Source: Epiperipatus broadwayi (Eukaryota > Onychophora > Udeonychophora > Euonychophora > Peripatidae). Taken from it: a stretch of DNA of 64,000 nucleotides. The DNA lies in the NCBI GenBank assembly GCA_028023455.1, contig JAQFVV010006471.1, positions 1,162,123 through 1,226,122 on the forward strand, given 5' to 3'. Position numbers and translations under genes: made by a program. The notes under the pieces are model-generated. The model did not search any database. It was not told where the DNA came from and saw only the letters and a list, made by a program, of their open reading frames with translations. Positions 40,666-53,090 of this stretch are shown here, piece by piece; the stretch's first letter is position 1, and each line of letters begins with the position of its first letter.

Positions 40666-41443
40666 TATTATTTAGATGATGTGACTTCAATTTGAAATGC
40701 CAATTTTAATTATTTGTTTGTCTGGTTATATCATACCTGAAATTATCTAAAGAAATACCTAGAAATTCCCATTATAATTTCAATGTCTATAAAATGTATA
40801 TACATACATGTTTTAATTTGAGTATGTGTGTGTGTGTGTATATATATTGTAATGATCAGATTGGTATAGTTTAATTGATTCAGGTGCAACCCAACAATAC
40901 TTTTAGGAAATAGACATGCACATATATTTTATTTATATATTTTAATAGTTCGAAAATACTTCCTTAATATGCAATGATGACCACCACTACACAATTAATA
41001 TTTGCAACTCCTGATGAATATACAGACCAGACAATTTATATCTAAAGCAGTTAAACACACACTTTTTAAAACAAATAAAAAAACAATAATTTATTTATAA
41101 AATATTATAACTATCACAAAATATATAATTTTCATTTACAATGAACATTCTTCCACTATTGACTATACCATAAGACTTCATTAAATATTATTAGTATATT
41201 AATTTTTTTTTTATAATTTAACTACTTCTATGAGTGTAATTTAATCTATTACATTTAATTTGCCAGCAAGGATTTATTTAATAGTAGTTTCTTAATAATT
41301 TTTTAACTTTTAATTCTTCTGCATGCTGGAAAACAAATACAAAACAATTGTATCTTTTGTAAAATGTTCAAGGTTTATCTTGATTAATTTCAAAACATTA
41401 ATCTTTTAATAATATATTATAATACTAATATAACTATGTGTTT

Positions 41444-41503
41444 GAATACACCTGTCATTGATTGAGCACACTAGCTGTTGATCGAATACACTTGCCATTG
41501 AGT
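41444..41503. repeat. 20-bp unit, three tandem copies
   Basis: Three successive 20-mers: gaatacacctgtcattgatt, gagcacactagctgttgatc and gaatacacttgccattgagt. Register is exact and copies differ at 5-9 positions. Locally richer in G+C than the surroundings. Confidence 0.7.
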
Positions 41504-41922
41504 AAATCCCTGGCCTTCAATACTCCATGTACATGATGCTACGCATAGCAGACCCTCATAAATATAATTCACATTCCTATCTTTAGCTTCATAGTCTAGT
41601 CATATATATATATCTAGTATGGGGTTATTATAACAAATATACCTTTCTTTTAATGATAATTCTAGGGAGTGGCCACTTAAATGAAGTGATCCTTTTGAAA
41701 CTAACTTCAAATTTACAAAATAAAACCATGAATAAATTCAACCTATTTTAACTATTCAAACTAGTGATCTAAACAATTGCATTTGTATTATAAGTTCTAA
41801 TGCACATAAAATCTAATTCATGATAATTAATGTGATAATTAATTCATGTACAAATGAACTAGATCAAAATTAAAATAACCTTTAGTTTAATTTAAAATGA
41901 AAATCATTATACTAGAATTCAT

Positions 41923-43758
41923 GGTTGTTTTCTATTCCCTGGTGTCAGCCACATGATGGCACTATTTCTAAGTCAATTCCTAGAAATATACTATTTCAGT
42001 GGCCTACACCTAATCTAAGAGGCTTCTTTCTATGATAAAACACAGAAAGAGTGCTCGCGGCGGCCTGAAGCCAATCTAAGAGGCTTCTTTCTATGATAAA
42101 AAACAGAAAAAGTCCCTGCCGTTCTGGCTATTTTCTATGCTAAAAGCACAGACAAATGCCTTTATTGGATGCCGTAGTTGGTTGTGTTATTAACTTTATC
42201 GTAATGCTAGAATGTATATTTTCTCTATACTTTGGTGTGAGTGTGTGGATTTTAGCCTGTCGTAATTATTTAAAATTTCGTTACAAAGAAATTTTTTTCA
42301 AGTACTCTAACCTACTGTTATGTTGTAACTTTATTAACAAATTACGAATGGGTAACCCTCAAAAATTGCTTTTAAGGGTGAGGAACCGCAGTATTTCGAG
42401 GATCCCGCAAAAAGTAACATTTTCGAGAGAATTTGTCCATGACAAGTTACTTTTTATATATACTGTATACACACAAACAAAAACAATCCAGTGTCAGATT
42501 ATTAGTAATTACTTGTCCAAACAAGAAAATTAGTCGGGTATTATTTTTTTTACATTTACTATTTAAATAAGATTAGTTTTTTTATATCTACACACTAACA
42601 AAAACAACCCAGTTTCTGATTAATTACTGTCTAAAAAAAAAAGAAAGCAAATTAGTCGGGGTTTGATTTTTAAATATAATATTTGAATTACGATATTTTT
42701 TATATATACACAATATTTACAAAAAAAAAACCCACTTTCTAATTAATTACTGTCCAAAAGAAACGCAAATTAGTCGGCTATCATTTTTAAGTTTAGTATT
42801 TAAATAACGGTACCTTTTTATATAGACACACTAACAAAAAGAACCCACTTTCTGATTCATTACTGTCCAAAAAGAAAAAGAAAGCAAATAAAGTCGGGTA
42901 TCATTTTTCAATTGAGTCTTTCAATGACGGTCCTTTTTAGATATACACACTAACAAAAAGAACCCACTTTCTGATTAATTACTTTCCCAAAAAAAAAGCA
43001 AATTAGTTGGGTATCATTTTAAAATTGTAGAGTGAATTTTTTCAATGTTGTGGGTAAATTGAATAATGTAGAATTGCGTCTTATTTTCAATTGAAAAAAA
43101 GACCGTAACTTTTTATATATATATACACACAAAGTAAATAAAAAACCACTTTCTGATTAATTACTGTCAATACCCAAAAAAAAAAGTTATTCACGGGTAT
43201 CATTTTTAAATTTAGTATTTAAATAATATTATGTCTTTTGATATCTACACACTAACAAAAACAATCCACTTTCTGATTCATTACTATCCAAAAAAAAAAA
43301 AATGCAACATAGTTGGGTATAATTTGAAATGTAGTATTTAAAGAACGGTACTTTTTATATACACACACTAACAAAAAGAACCCACTTTCTGATTAATTAC
43401 TGTCCAAAAAAAACAAAAAAAAAAAGCAAATTAGTCGGATATCATTTGTAAATTTAGCGTGAATGTAGCAATTTTGTGTAAAGTGAAAAAAAAATGTATA
43501 ATTGCGTCTTATTTTCGATTAAAAAAATCACATAACTTTTGACAGATACACATAAACAAAAACAACCCATTTTATGATTAATTACTGTCCAAAAAATGTC
43601 AATTATTCGGGTATTATTTTTAAATTTAGTGTAAATTTCTAAATTTTTTTTGTAAATAGTAATATTATTTACTATTAGGCCCGGAATCGTATTATGTATG
43701 TGTTTTTGATTATCATCAACGCCATCAAACGGCTAGCACGAGGGAATAGAAAACAACC
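41923..43758. mobile_element. Merlin-type non-autonomous element carrying a minisatellite
   Basis: The ends ggttgttttctattccct and agggaatagaaaacaacc are perfect 18-bp inverted repeats that start with GG, as in Merlin transposons. The 8-bp flanks gaattcat (41915-41922) and caattcat (43759-43766) match at 7 of 8. The left subterminal region has three copies of tttctatg-N6-cacagaaa-like motifs (42027-42048, 42088-42109, 42132-42155). The same motif occurs in the neighbouring Merlin. Most of the interior is a tandem array. There is no transposase. Length is 1836 bp, against 1839 bp for its neighbour. Confidence 0.82.
42470..43640. repeat. Minisatellite, nine units of about 117 or about 182 bp
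   Basis: Landmark acacactaacaaaaa followed by cccactttctgattaattac, tgtcc, poly-A and gcaaattagtcgggtatc recurs near 42472, 42591, 42708, 42825, 42943, 43122, 43244, 43361 and 43546. Most steps are about 117-122 bp. Steps five and eight are 179 and 185 bp because of an insert containing aattgcgtcttattttc. So there are two unit types in a higher-order pattern. The array ends about 120 bp before the element's right end. Confidence 0.9.
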
Positions 43759-44054
43759 CAATTCATTATTTCCAAAACACATGCACATTCCATGCATTTA
43801 AAATGACTACTGCTTACTACTGGCTATTTTTCTCTTTCTTGTATATCTTTTTTTTTTTCAAATAAAATAAAATTTTAACTAATCATTCATATATAAAAGA
43901 AGCAAATTTTGTACTTTAGCTGCTTTAAACACAGCAAAGATATTTATAAATGCTAAACAGCAAATTGTGATACAAAATTTGCTTCCTTCTTTAATCAATC
44001 AATCAAATAATGTATTATACATGTATAAATACTGTATATCTAATAAAATATAAT

Positions 44055-45893
44055 GGTAGTTTTATAATAGCATGTCGAAACCGTCTGAGGGCGTTATTTC
44101 TATGCTATCGCACAGAAATATGCCATTTAGGCGGGCCGCCTCTGATATCAAACGTTCTATTTCTAATGGGTAAGCGTAGAAATAGCCCATTGTATGTTGT
44201 GGCTGTAGTCTATTTCTATGCTAATGCACAGAAACATGATGTTTTTAATCTGGCGCAGAAGCTATCGTGTCAGCTTACAGTTCAGATTTGTGTTACACAT
44301 TTTTGATATACGATCAAATTTCACTTTTGGGTACAGTATTGTGTGATGGTGGCTGGAAATCCGAATGTCAAAACTATTTTAATATTCATTAAGACCTTCT
44401 CCCCCTCTATCTCCTATGTTCTATGAATGTCTACTAACAATTATGAGCATTGTCTCATGTTTCCATAGTCCACATTTCCCGCTCAAAAAATTCGGCAAGT
44501 ATAGGTGCGAGCGCGATGTCTATCAGATCACGCTCCAAGTCACGTTTTTACGAGAACAACTGTGAGCTGAATAAAATGTCTGAAATAAAGTTTCCGAATA
44601 TCAAAGTTTGGGATTTGCCTTGCTCCCAAACTGATGCCATCACATTTCTACAGCATTATGGAGTAGTGGCATCTGTGAAGAAGTGCTCATGTGGAGAAGA
44701 GATGACATTATACCATTGTGGAAGCTATCACTTCAAATGCAAGGTCAGTTCGTGCAGACGTCGGTGTTCGATTCGCCAAGGGACGTGGCTGGAGGGATCA
44801 CGGCTGATTTCGTGAAGATAGTATGTTTTCTGTACTAGTGGAGCCGTGAGGAGCTGACAGTGTCGAGGGCCATCTCTGACTTGAACCTGTCTCCAGGCTC
44901 CCTTGTGCACTGGACCAACGGACTCCGCGAGCTCTGTCGCAAGAGCTTATTGTCTCAGCCATGATGTCAAATTGGCGGTCCAGGCTCAATTGTTGAAGTT
45001 GACAAGACCTTGTTTAGCCACCGAAAGAACCACCAAGGCAGGGTTCTTCCACATCAACAGATCTTCGGCGGAGTGTGCCGTGAGACCAGCGATTGCTTCA
45101 TTGTGGCTGTTCCCTGTCAATCTGCAGCCACCCTTCTTCAGTCCATTTGGGAAAACGTCAAACCTGGATCAACTACTTTCTCTGACTGCTGGGTTATCAA
45201 ACAAAAAAGCTTGAAGCTGCAGGTTTCAAACACCTGACAGTAAACCACAGATACAACTTTGTAGACACCAGCACAGGCGCGCACACACAGAACATCGAGC
45301 GCCTGTGGGGTCTGTTGAAATGGCGCAACAAAAAACAGCGTGGCACAGCCAGATACTCGCTGGATACCTACCTGGCTGAGTTTATGTGGCGGCGTGTGCA
45401 CAAGGGGGAAGACATCTTCCAGGCCCTATTATTAGAGCTTCGAGTTGTTACTGAATAGCCAAATAAGTTTGTTTTAATTGCATATATTTGACCGTTTAAT
45501 GTAAATAAATTTTTTGTTTTTGTAATGTCAAAAAATTATTCAACCTTCGTTAATTAACTTGTTAAGAATTCAAACCCCCCAAAAAAGTTGTTAGAAATAT
45601 ATTGATTTCACCGTTAAATGAAAATATTTATTTGTAATTGAAAAAAAATTGATTTCGTAGAATACCAAACCGAAAATAAGTAATAAAAAAAATAAAAACT
45701 AATTACTTTTTAAATTCATTTTGATTTACGTATTTTTTTTAAAGATTTATTTGATTTCTTTTTTTTTTTACTTTTAATGTCATAAACAAACAAAAACAAA
45801 AAAAAAAGCCCAGCCCCGGTAACATTATATTTATCTTTTTTTACGAACAAACCATGCCCTCAGACGGATTCAACATGCTATTATAAAACTACC
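44055..45893 (+). mobile_element. Merlin DNA transposon, near full length, 1839 bp
   Basis: Exact 8-bp target duplication aatataat at 44047-44054 and 45894-45901. Terminal inverted repeats of about 44 bp: the left begins ggtagttttataatagcatg and the right is its complement, with a few mismatches over the rest (cgtctgagggc is shared). The 8-bp duplication and GG start are as described for Merlin elements, whose transposase is related to bacterial IS1595/IS1016. It carries one plus-strand transposase gene, now broken. Left subterminal copies of tttctatg-N6-cacagaaa occur at 44097-44118 and 44213-44234. Confidence 0.95.
44450..45456 (+). pseudogene. Merlin (IS1595-type) transposase, broken
   Basis: The ATG at 44450 opens a frame of 121 codons; a zinc-ribbon part is visible (KKCSCGEEMTLYHCGSYHFK, CRRRCSIRQGTWLEGSR). 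A frameshift near 44805 follows, then a second frame with a helix-turn-helix-like part (REELTVSRAISDLNLSPGS), an in-frame TAG at about 44835 and a TGA at 44962. The DDE region starts SIVEVDKTLFSHRKNHQGRV (first Asp) and FGGVCRETSDC, then TTFSDCW (second Asp). A second frameshift near 45191 leads to HRYNFVDTSTGAHTQNIERL (Glu of the triad), then GTARYSLDTYLAEFMWRRV and the terminal TAG. All three catalytic acids remain, but two frameshifts and two stops prevent a full product. The gene is much GC-richer than its flanks. Confidence 0.92.
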
Positions 45894-47339
45894 AATATAA
45901 TTAATTCCAATTAAATCACTTTAAGAGGTCATCTTAAAATAAAATTTAAAATAGTTAATATTTTAAAATATCAGCCTAATCAGTATATAGGGTTTTTTTT
46001 TTTTTTACTTACATATGAATATCAAACCATAGCATAAATATTTGTAGCTGAGATTTTCTCTACTCATTGCAAGGATTTCTATGTAGATTAATATTTCTTC
46101 CTCTTAATATCAAACATTAATTGATTTATTTTATTATCATGTTTCTTTATTTTCCAAATCATTATACTATCTTTTATCAGTTTCCTACACAAGTGAAAAT
46201 TCCTTTCCTCAGATATACAGTTATGTCTAAAGCATGTTCTTGAAATTATTTGATGTTTAGGCATTTTTTTCATGTAGATCTAAGATAATGTTTGGCAGCT
46301 GGTAATTTTTTCTCTTTTCTACTCAAACATTATAACATCTGTTTAATGAAGACTGAATAAAGCAAGAATCAAGAGTAATAATTAATGAAAACCTGGATAT
46401 ATATACTATTGATTTATTGTTTACAACATCTTGATGACTTCTGTTTATTTTACATAATCTAAAAAGATCTCAATTTATTATAATTACATTTAATTTTCAA
46501 AACACCATAATTATTTAATTGATTGAATTTTTACTTGGTTGTCAAATCTCTTATTTTCAAACTCAAAAGGCAATTTTCAAATTAAAATTAGATTTAATCT
46601 TTTAATTACCATATGTTTAATCTATTTATTTAAGCCAAAATGTAGATTATTTAATTAAACTTTTAAAATCTATTTCCTTTTAACAATAGGGTACTTAATT
46701 ATGTTGTTCTGCAATACATTCCTGCCAACATAATTTTAGATATTAAGTAAACTAATTTTTAATTTTTGATAAGAAAACTAGCTATACTGTCTTAACCTAT
46801 TTTATTATTAAATTAGTTTCTTTTAAATTTAATCTTTTATAATAAAACCTACTGATTTTTAATAATCCAAATTAAAATTTCAACAATACCTATTGTTATT
46901 ACTTCTAATAATTAATTCTAAGATATTTCTATTATTTTATATAACTTTCTTTAATATTTTTGTAATGCTTTTATTAGCTGTCTTCACAACAATTATAAAT
47001 CAACTTACTGCCATGTGGAAGATCACATGGCTGACTATGAAATGAATAAGACATTCTTCATTTCAATATGTACACATAATAACTTTTAAGATAATTTTAG
47101 TCCTAGACATATTACATATATAATTACATATTTTTTAAAATAAAACCTTACTAAAATAATAAGATGTTTGACCAAAATATGTAATATACTATTTCTAATT
47201 GTTTTATTAAATATTTAGATGCAACTTTTATTTCAAATCTCACATATATTCATGCTCACACAAACATATACTTTTATATTGTGCCACTACTTTTATATCT
47301 GAAAGATCGTACGCTGAGAATTAAAAATGTTAATTAAAG

Positions 47340-48690
47340 CTGAAATCGTTATCATACAAGGGCGCCACTAGGAAAAGAACCTAGAGCCTCGAAATTAGAG
47401 GAATCTTATATTCATGGCTGTTAATTTATATACGTATGATAGACCAGCTAAACTCCCCCTTCACAATTCCATTTTTAATACGTATGGATACAATACGATA
47501 ATACGTTTTATTATCTCATACAAACGCTAAAGGAACAAACAAGTACACTTTTATAAGTTTCAATTAATAATACGCTTTATTATAATTTACTTTTCTTTTA
47601 TTTAAGACTGTTTGTAAAACAAATCACTAATAATTCCCCCTCTACCTTCTTCCTTTTTATACTCTTAACATAACTACCATAATCGTTCTTTTTTCTCTAT
47701 TTATATAAAATAAAAAATAAAAAAAACAAAGGTGGAGAGTAATATATGTATTTCGTTCTCGAAGGAACATGCGCTTTTACTTATACAAGTGTCCCAAACT
47801 GATGCAAATCTTGGCCAGTATAGAGACTAAGCGGCTTACTATTAGGAGCCAGATTATTACACTAAACCCCTATCCTCTCTTTCAATATTTACTCAACCCT
47901 TAAACTTTTCATTTATGCTTTCTTAAATCATTTTTACATACTATTTCGATAACAATTTCTAGGATTCATTCAGGGGGTTATTATTACTTTTAACCTCCCC
48001 CTATAGTCTTGAATTTCGTCAAAAGTTAGTTGAAAACGCTCCGTAAAGAAAAATAAAAAAATACAAATATAGATAAATTACATATTTTAAATAAATTAAT
48101 TGGGTAATGTAAACATAAGCATTATAAATATATATATAACAAAACCCTTTCTATTGTTGCAACTTATAGTTCATGGCTGATTAAATATAATCCTAAATAG
48201 ATATGTTTTAAGTTCACCAATCTATAGTTCAATCAATAACAAAGTTTCTGTTACCCTGATCGATGAGTGTATGTCCATACGCATTTCTCCTTATCTCTTG
48301 GAGTTGATTCTCTGCAGCGAAGTTTGTTCCCCAGCTAGCTTGCTTTCTCTTACGTGGTTTGGTGATCCATGAGGTGGTTTCTCGGTTCGATGAAAATCTA
48401 GGAATGGAGCAGTGTCCTGGCTGGGCACGGATTCTATTTCGTTTAGCCTTCAATCATTTTTATTTCCAATAGTTCTTTTGCTTTTTATTAAAAGCAAACT
48501 AATAAGCTCTTCCATACAATAAGTTTTTCTCTCTATTTATAGACTTTTTTTATCCATTGTCCTTTTATCTGATCACATTCCTAGCCAGTGATTGCATTTC
48601 TTTAATTCCTTTTTGTTTTTAACACCTTCCAACTAGAAGTCATGACAATAGAATTAATTACAATCCTTTTCTCTCTTCCCTTCCCCCCAG
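47340..48690 (-). mobile_element. Possible LTR retrotransposon terminal block
   Basis: On the minus strand there is ggggggaagggaag (purine tract, near 48672-48690). It is followed about 130 bp later by gtctataaatagagag (TATA-like, near 48530-48545) and then ttttaataaaaagcaaaaga (poly-A-signal-like, near 48480). At the far end, near 47362-47380, tggcgcccttgtatg looks like a primer binding site starting TGG. The block is less AT-rich than its surroundings. No gag or pol is visible, no TG..CA borders or target duplication were confirmed, and no second copy exists here. Confidence 0.35.
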
Positions 48691-49382
48691 ATTATAAATT
48701 TAATTAAAAATTGTTTCCAAAAACAAATAGAAAAAAAAAATACTTCTTTTAATATCATTTTCGATGTAATCTCTCAATCCAATTAAAAATAAAAAAACAA
48801 CTAATCTACCATTTTGTCTTTTTCTTTTCTTTCTGTTTTTTTTTTTTTTTTTAAATCCCAATAAAAAAAAAAACTAATAAATAATACCAAAAACCTACTA
48901 TAAAAAACTAATAAATAATACCAAAAAAAACTTTCTATACACACAGCATTTATTTCTTTAAAAAAAACTAATAAATATATGTGTATATGCATACATTTAC
49001 ATACACAGAAAATATAACATGAGCCGATCGAAATTATCAGCTCAATATATAGACATATCTACATACATAATTCAGTTACACCCTAACAGAACATAGTATA
49101 GCACTTACAAATTAATTAATATTTAGATCATTTCCTATACATGAAATTCTAAATAACAGAAGTAAAAATGAATCTTCTCAACGATCAGGTTACAAGACAA
49201 AAAAAAAAAGACCTAGCAATTCTTTCACTTCTTGTCTTCAATTAGAAAAACCAGTAGGATCACTCAAGAGATAATTTAAGGAAAATGAAAAAAAAATAAT
49301 ATATACATATGCAGAGACTTCATGCATATTATAATGATCAAATAAATTATAATAAATTCTTTATTATATATTAACTGATTTG

Positions 49383-50558
49383 TTTATCTGACAGATTGTG
49401 ATGATGACATTTTACTTGTAATTATATTTTAGATTATTTCCATGATTTAGTTCGTCAAATTGCTTTATGGTTTACTATGGTCATACAGGGAAACAATTAG
49501 ATTAAAGAGCAAAAGAACATAGTAATGCTATCATTAGAAGAGATGATAGATATTTAAAATAAGGACATAAAATAGACTGTGTCAAAAATATAAGAGCTTT
49601 AAATTATATTAAAGAACCTACTAGAAGGAAGATATACTAAACCAATTACATTAATTATAACAAAAATAATTGTATGAACATATATAAAACATCAATTAAT
49701 TTGATTAATAATTGGCTAATGATAAATAAATGGAAGGTTATGTAATATAAATTATACAGTTTTTTTTTTTTTATGGTTTAAAAATATTGATGGTTTTAAT
49801 AGGTTATAGTTCATTTTATAAAAAAAAAAAAGATAGATGTTGCTATGTATGCAATGTAGATCATAATTGTAAATTCGTTGAAGCACATTGAAAAGGGCAA
49901 AAATTAATATTTGCTGAAACGAGCTTTTTTGTGTATGATTATTATTATATACATTATTGCAGATATATAAAGATATTTTATATTATATCATTGATTTATT
50001 TAAAAAATATATATATGAGAGGACATACATTAGTGAGCCGACCAATGAAAAAATGATTAAAGGAATACAAAGTAGAAAGAAAAAACAGTAATGCCTAAAA
50101 TAGGAGACCATCATGGATCAATAAAACATATGTTCAATTAGAAAAAATACAAGAATATTGAACAGAGAGGAAAAACTAAAAAGTAAAAAATTTAATGAAG
50201 CTCCTCATATTACAAATAAATCTATAAGTTAACCTAGTATAATAATCCATAATTTTAGCAACCACTTATTAAGCTTGTCTTTAAAAAAAAAAGAATAAAT
50301 CAAGAGAATTTTCATAAATAAGTATATTTAAATTTCTACTGATATTGCGTTTGGTAAAATTCCCTTGTTAATTAGAATATCACCTGGAATGCAGAATTCA
50401 TGAATCCAAAGTCGTAAGTTTTATTCTTAAGCTAGTATTGTCACTAATCAAGCCAGAAATCCCAAAGAAGAATATAGAATAATAATATTGTTTGTCTGAA
50501 AATTTGTGATAATGACATTTTAGTACTAATTATATGTAAGATTATTTCCATCATCTAA
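49383..50558. repeat. 70-bp direct repeats flanking 1.1 kb
   Basis: The block at 49383-49452 (tgtttatctgacag..ttgtgatgatgacatttta, then agattatttccat) recurs at 50488-50558 (tgtttgtctgaaaa..ttgtgataatgacatttta, then agattatttccat). The endonuclease remnant lies between them. This may be a tandem pair of the same retroelement or a segment duplication. Confidence 0.6.
49446..49675 (+). pseudogene. Penelope-like GIY-YIG endonuclease remnant
   Basis: One frame reads FSSSNCFMVYYGHTGKQLD, stop, RAKEHSNAIIRRDDRYLK, stop, GHKIDCVKNIRALNYIKEPT, then RRKIY, stop, TNYI. The pattern YYGxTGxxLxxRxKEH, GHKIDxxxxxxL and a final EPTxRKIYxxxYI is that of the GIY-YIG endonuclease domain at the C-terminus of Penelope-like elements. 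Three stops show that it is dead. The preceding reverse transcriptase is not recognisable upstream. Confidence 0.72.
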
Positions 50559-51189
50559 TATTAGACATTGATTGACTTTAAAAAAATTCAGATTACTTTA
50601 AACATTCTATTATATAATAATTTGTGTGTTATTTCTAACAGTTGTATGTAATTGAAAAAGTATAATAAAAACATTTAATATTTTCAACCAGATGATAGAA
50701 GTAGTCCAATATATAATTATAAATACGGATTCTTTAATCAATTAGCAATATTCAAAATAAGAGTGAATAATTCATCCAAACACATATTTCATAAATTGCC
50801 CTAATATCAAATATGGTTCTCTATTGTGTGCTGAAAAATATAATAGAAGATACTTTGTAATCAAAAAAATAATTTTCAATTTTTTCTTTTAAATATATAT
50901 ATATATGTATGGCACTAAAAAACTACATGTTAATTTTTTTTTAATACTTATTAATATTATTATTATTTTCTATTTTTTTAAATAGCAATGGTCTAATTAA
51001 TTAACATTATCTAAAGATCTAGCAATTAGCAATATATGACCCAGATTAATGTTTGAGATTTTTTAAAATCTTTATTCACAATTTAATACTTTTCCATATA
51101 TTAATAGAACAATATTTGGTTTGAAATAAACCACATTGACTCTAGACAACCCAATATTCAGTAGATATAGCTTTTTAAACTTAAGAAAA

Positions 51190-52380
51190 CTCCTCTGATG
51201 AGGAATTTGTGTGCAAGCGGTTATACTTTTTTACCTCCAATATGGCGATCTCTTTGAACGCAGCAAGCAATACTTAACTGACGCAATCAAAGCATCCACT
51301 AAAAAAGGAAATACTCCTCAGAACGTGGAAAAAAATCAAACTCCAGTCTCAAGATTTCATTGTTCAACAGTGAATGATCTCATGAATTAGATATGATTTC
51401 AGAATCTGATCCATTACCAGTTAATGCAATAGAAGAGATCTGGACTAATGAAAGTCTAACAAAAATATCTGAATGCTTTAATATGACCATCCCACGGGAT
51501 TTGTTTATGTCTTTTAAACGTTTCTTTACTGACCGATCTGTTATCCTCGCAATTACAGATATTGGATGTATACCAGATAATTTGCTCTCCCTTAAATGAT
51601 AAAAAATTCTAAACATTAACAATAGACAACTAACCCGAAAATTTAAATTCTGGTCATTAGAACCCAAATATTATGATTTTCTGCTCAAATTAAATCTTGA
51701 AGCACTACCAACATTACACTTTTATAGATACAGAAGGCACTACATAAATACAGAAGTCATATGCTGGTTATGTCATAGAGAAACTGAGACACAAAAACAT
51801 TTTCTTTTTACCTGCCCTGCCTTTGATAATATTCGCTCATCCATATCATCATTGTACAAACAAAGGAACTGTGACATTCAAACTCTTTTACAATCATTTG
51901 TTAAGGGTATCTACCCACATATTTGAGCAAATACTTTTACATTATTTTCACTATGGTGCACAAGATGCTCCTTCATATACAACAATAATCCAAGAAGACA
52001 TTCAAACACATTCTGGAACAAAATAAAACAACTCTGCTTAAGAGATGAAAAAAATGTATCCCAAAAGATGTACACAGCCACTTAGTCCATATTACAACAA
52101 TGCTCAAAATTATAGATGAAAAAAGACAAATAAAAAACAGAACTAAGAACCTTACAAGTGCACAAAACTGATTGGATGTGTATACATTTAAAAAAAAAAG
52201 AAAAATGTAAATTCAAATTTGTAAACCACATGTATATCCTTTGTTTTTGTTGCCCCCCATCCCCAAATTACAATTTTCAATTTATTTATATTAATTTCAA
52301 TTCATCTGCATGTGGTAAAATAGTTATAAATGTAACCTTTTTCCTGTTACATTCAATAAAGTCCTTTTGAAAGATAAAAA
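51190..52380 (+). mobile_element. 5'-truncated LINE, ORF2 C-terminus and 3' UTR
   Basis: A broken frame reads RKFKFWSLEPKYYDFLLKLN and then ICWLCHRETETQKHFLFTCP, followed by AFDNIRSSISSLY. The CxxC..HxxxxC is the C-terminal zinc knuckle of many non-LTR retrotransposons, preceded by the usual LHFYRYRRH-type stretch. A pair of stops at about 51598-51606 interrupts it. The 3' part holds a possible poly-A signal, caataaagtcc, near 52355. Clade not assigned. Confidence 0.7.
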
Positions 52381-52999
52381 TATTTCATAAATGAAGCTTA
52401 ATAAATAAGCGCTCAATAGCTATCTCAGAAAGTGGTAATATATTCTTTTTTAAATGAATCATGTTATTAAATAAGTCCAGAGGACTCTATGGTAGTATAA
52501 TCAGAATCTGCTAATCAGTATCTGACTACTTAGCCTTCTTCTGGAAATAACCATTGTAATATAAATATCTAACACAGATTAAAATGCATTAATATTACAT
52601 AATACTAAATTAGAGTAGTTAATATCTCCAGTTTTTTTTTTGTTAATTTGTCTTCAATAGTAATTTAATTTGCAATCCCATTAGAGTGAGTCTAAATTCA
52701 TTTAGCTTTTTTTTTTATTTATTTATGATTTAGAAATTCAGATTATCTAAAGATTATTTTTTTAAAAATAAAATCAGTTTTCTGTAATATTTTTCATTTA
52801 TTGATTATACTTCTTAACTCACACTGAAATCTAAATTAAGCTCCACCTTCACTCCTTTAACAATTTTCAATAACAAGAGTATAACATTGACAATATTTTT
52901 TTAGACAGTTGTTCCATGGCAATATAACTAATCAATTATTGATGGAAATAAGTATCTAATTATTTTTAACTTATATGCAGTAAATTCTCAACACAAAAC

Positions 53000-53090
53000 A
53001 TTTAATTAGTGTGGTGAAGATGATCTCCTCCATCACTGCTTCTTTGAAAAAAAGATGTTAGAAAAGTCTTTGAATTGGAATATTAAAAGC
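53000..53090 (+). mobile_element. Weak LINE zinc-knuckle fragment
   Basis: The plus strand has codons for CGEDDLLHHCFFEKKMLEKS, resembling the CGxxDLLHxxxxC tail motif of LINE ORF2 proteins. Only this short stretch is left, so the call is tentative. Confidence 0.35.

Noticed and set aside
42156-42533. 125-codon plus-strand ORF with a hydrophobic start
   Set aside because: It runs from the Merlin-like subterminal region into the minisatellite; no family motif, and the downstream part is repeat DNA, so it is probably a chance ORF.
42470-43640. CRISPR-like repeat spacing
   Set aside because: The whole unit repeats, with no unique spacers and units over 110 bp, inside an animal intron.
48229-48453. 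74-codon minus-strand ORF, basic
   Set aside because: Lies within the LTR-like block downstream of its TATA and poly-A signals; no gag or other motif recognised.
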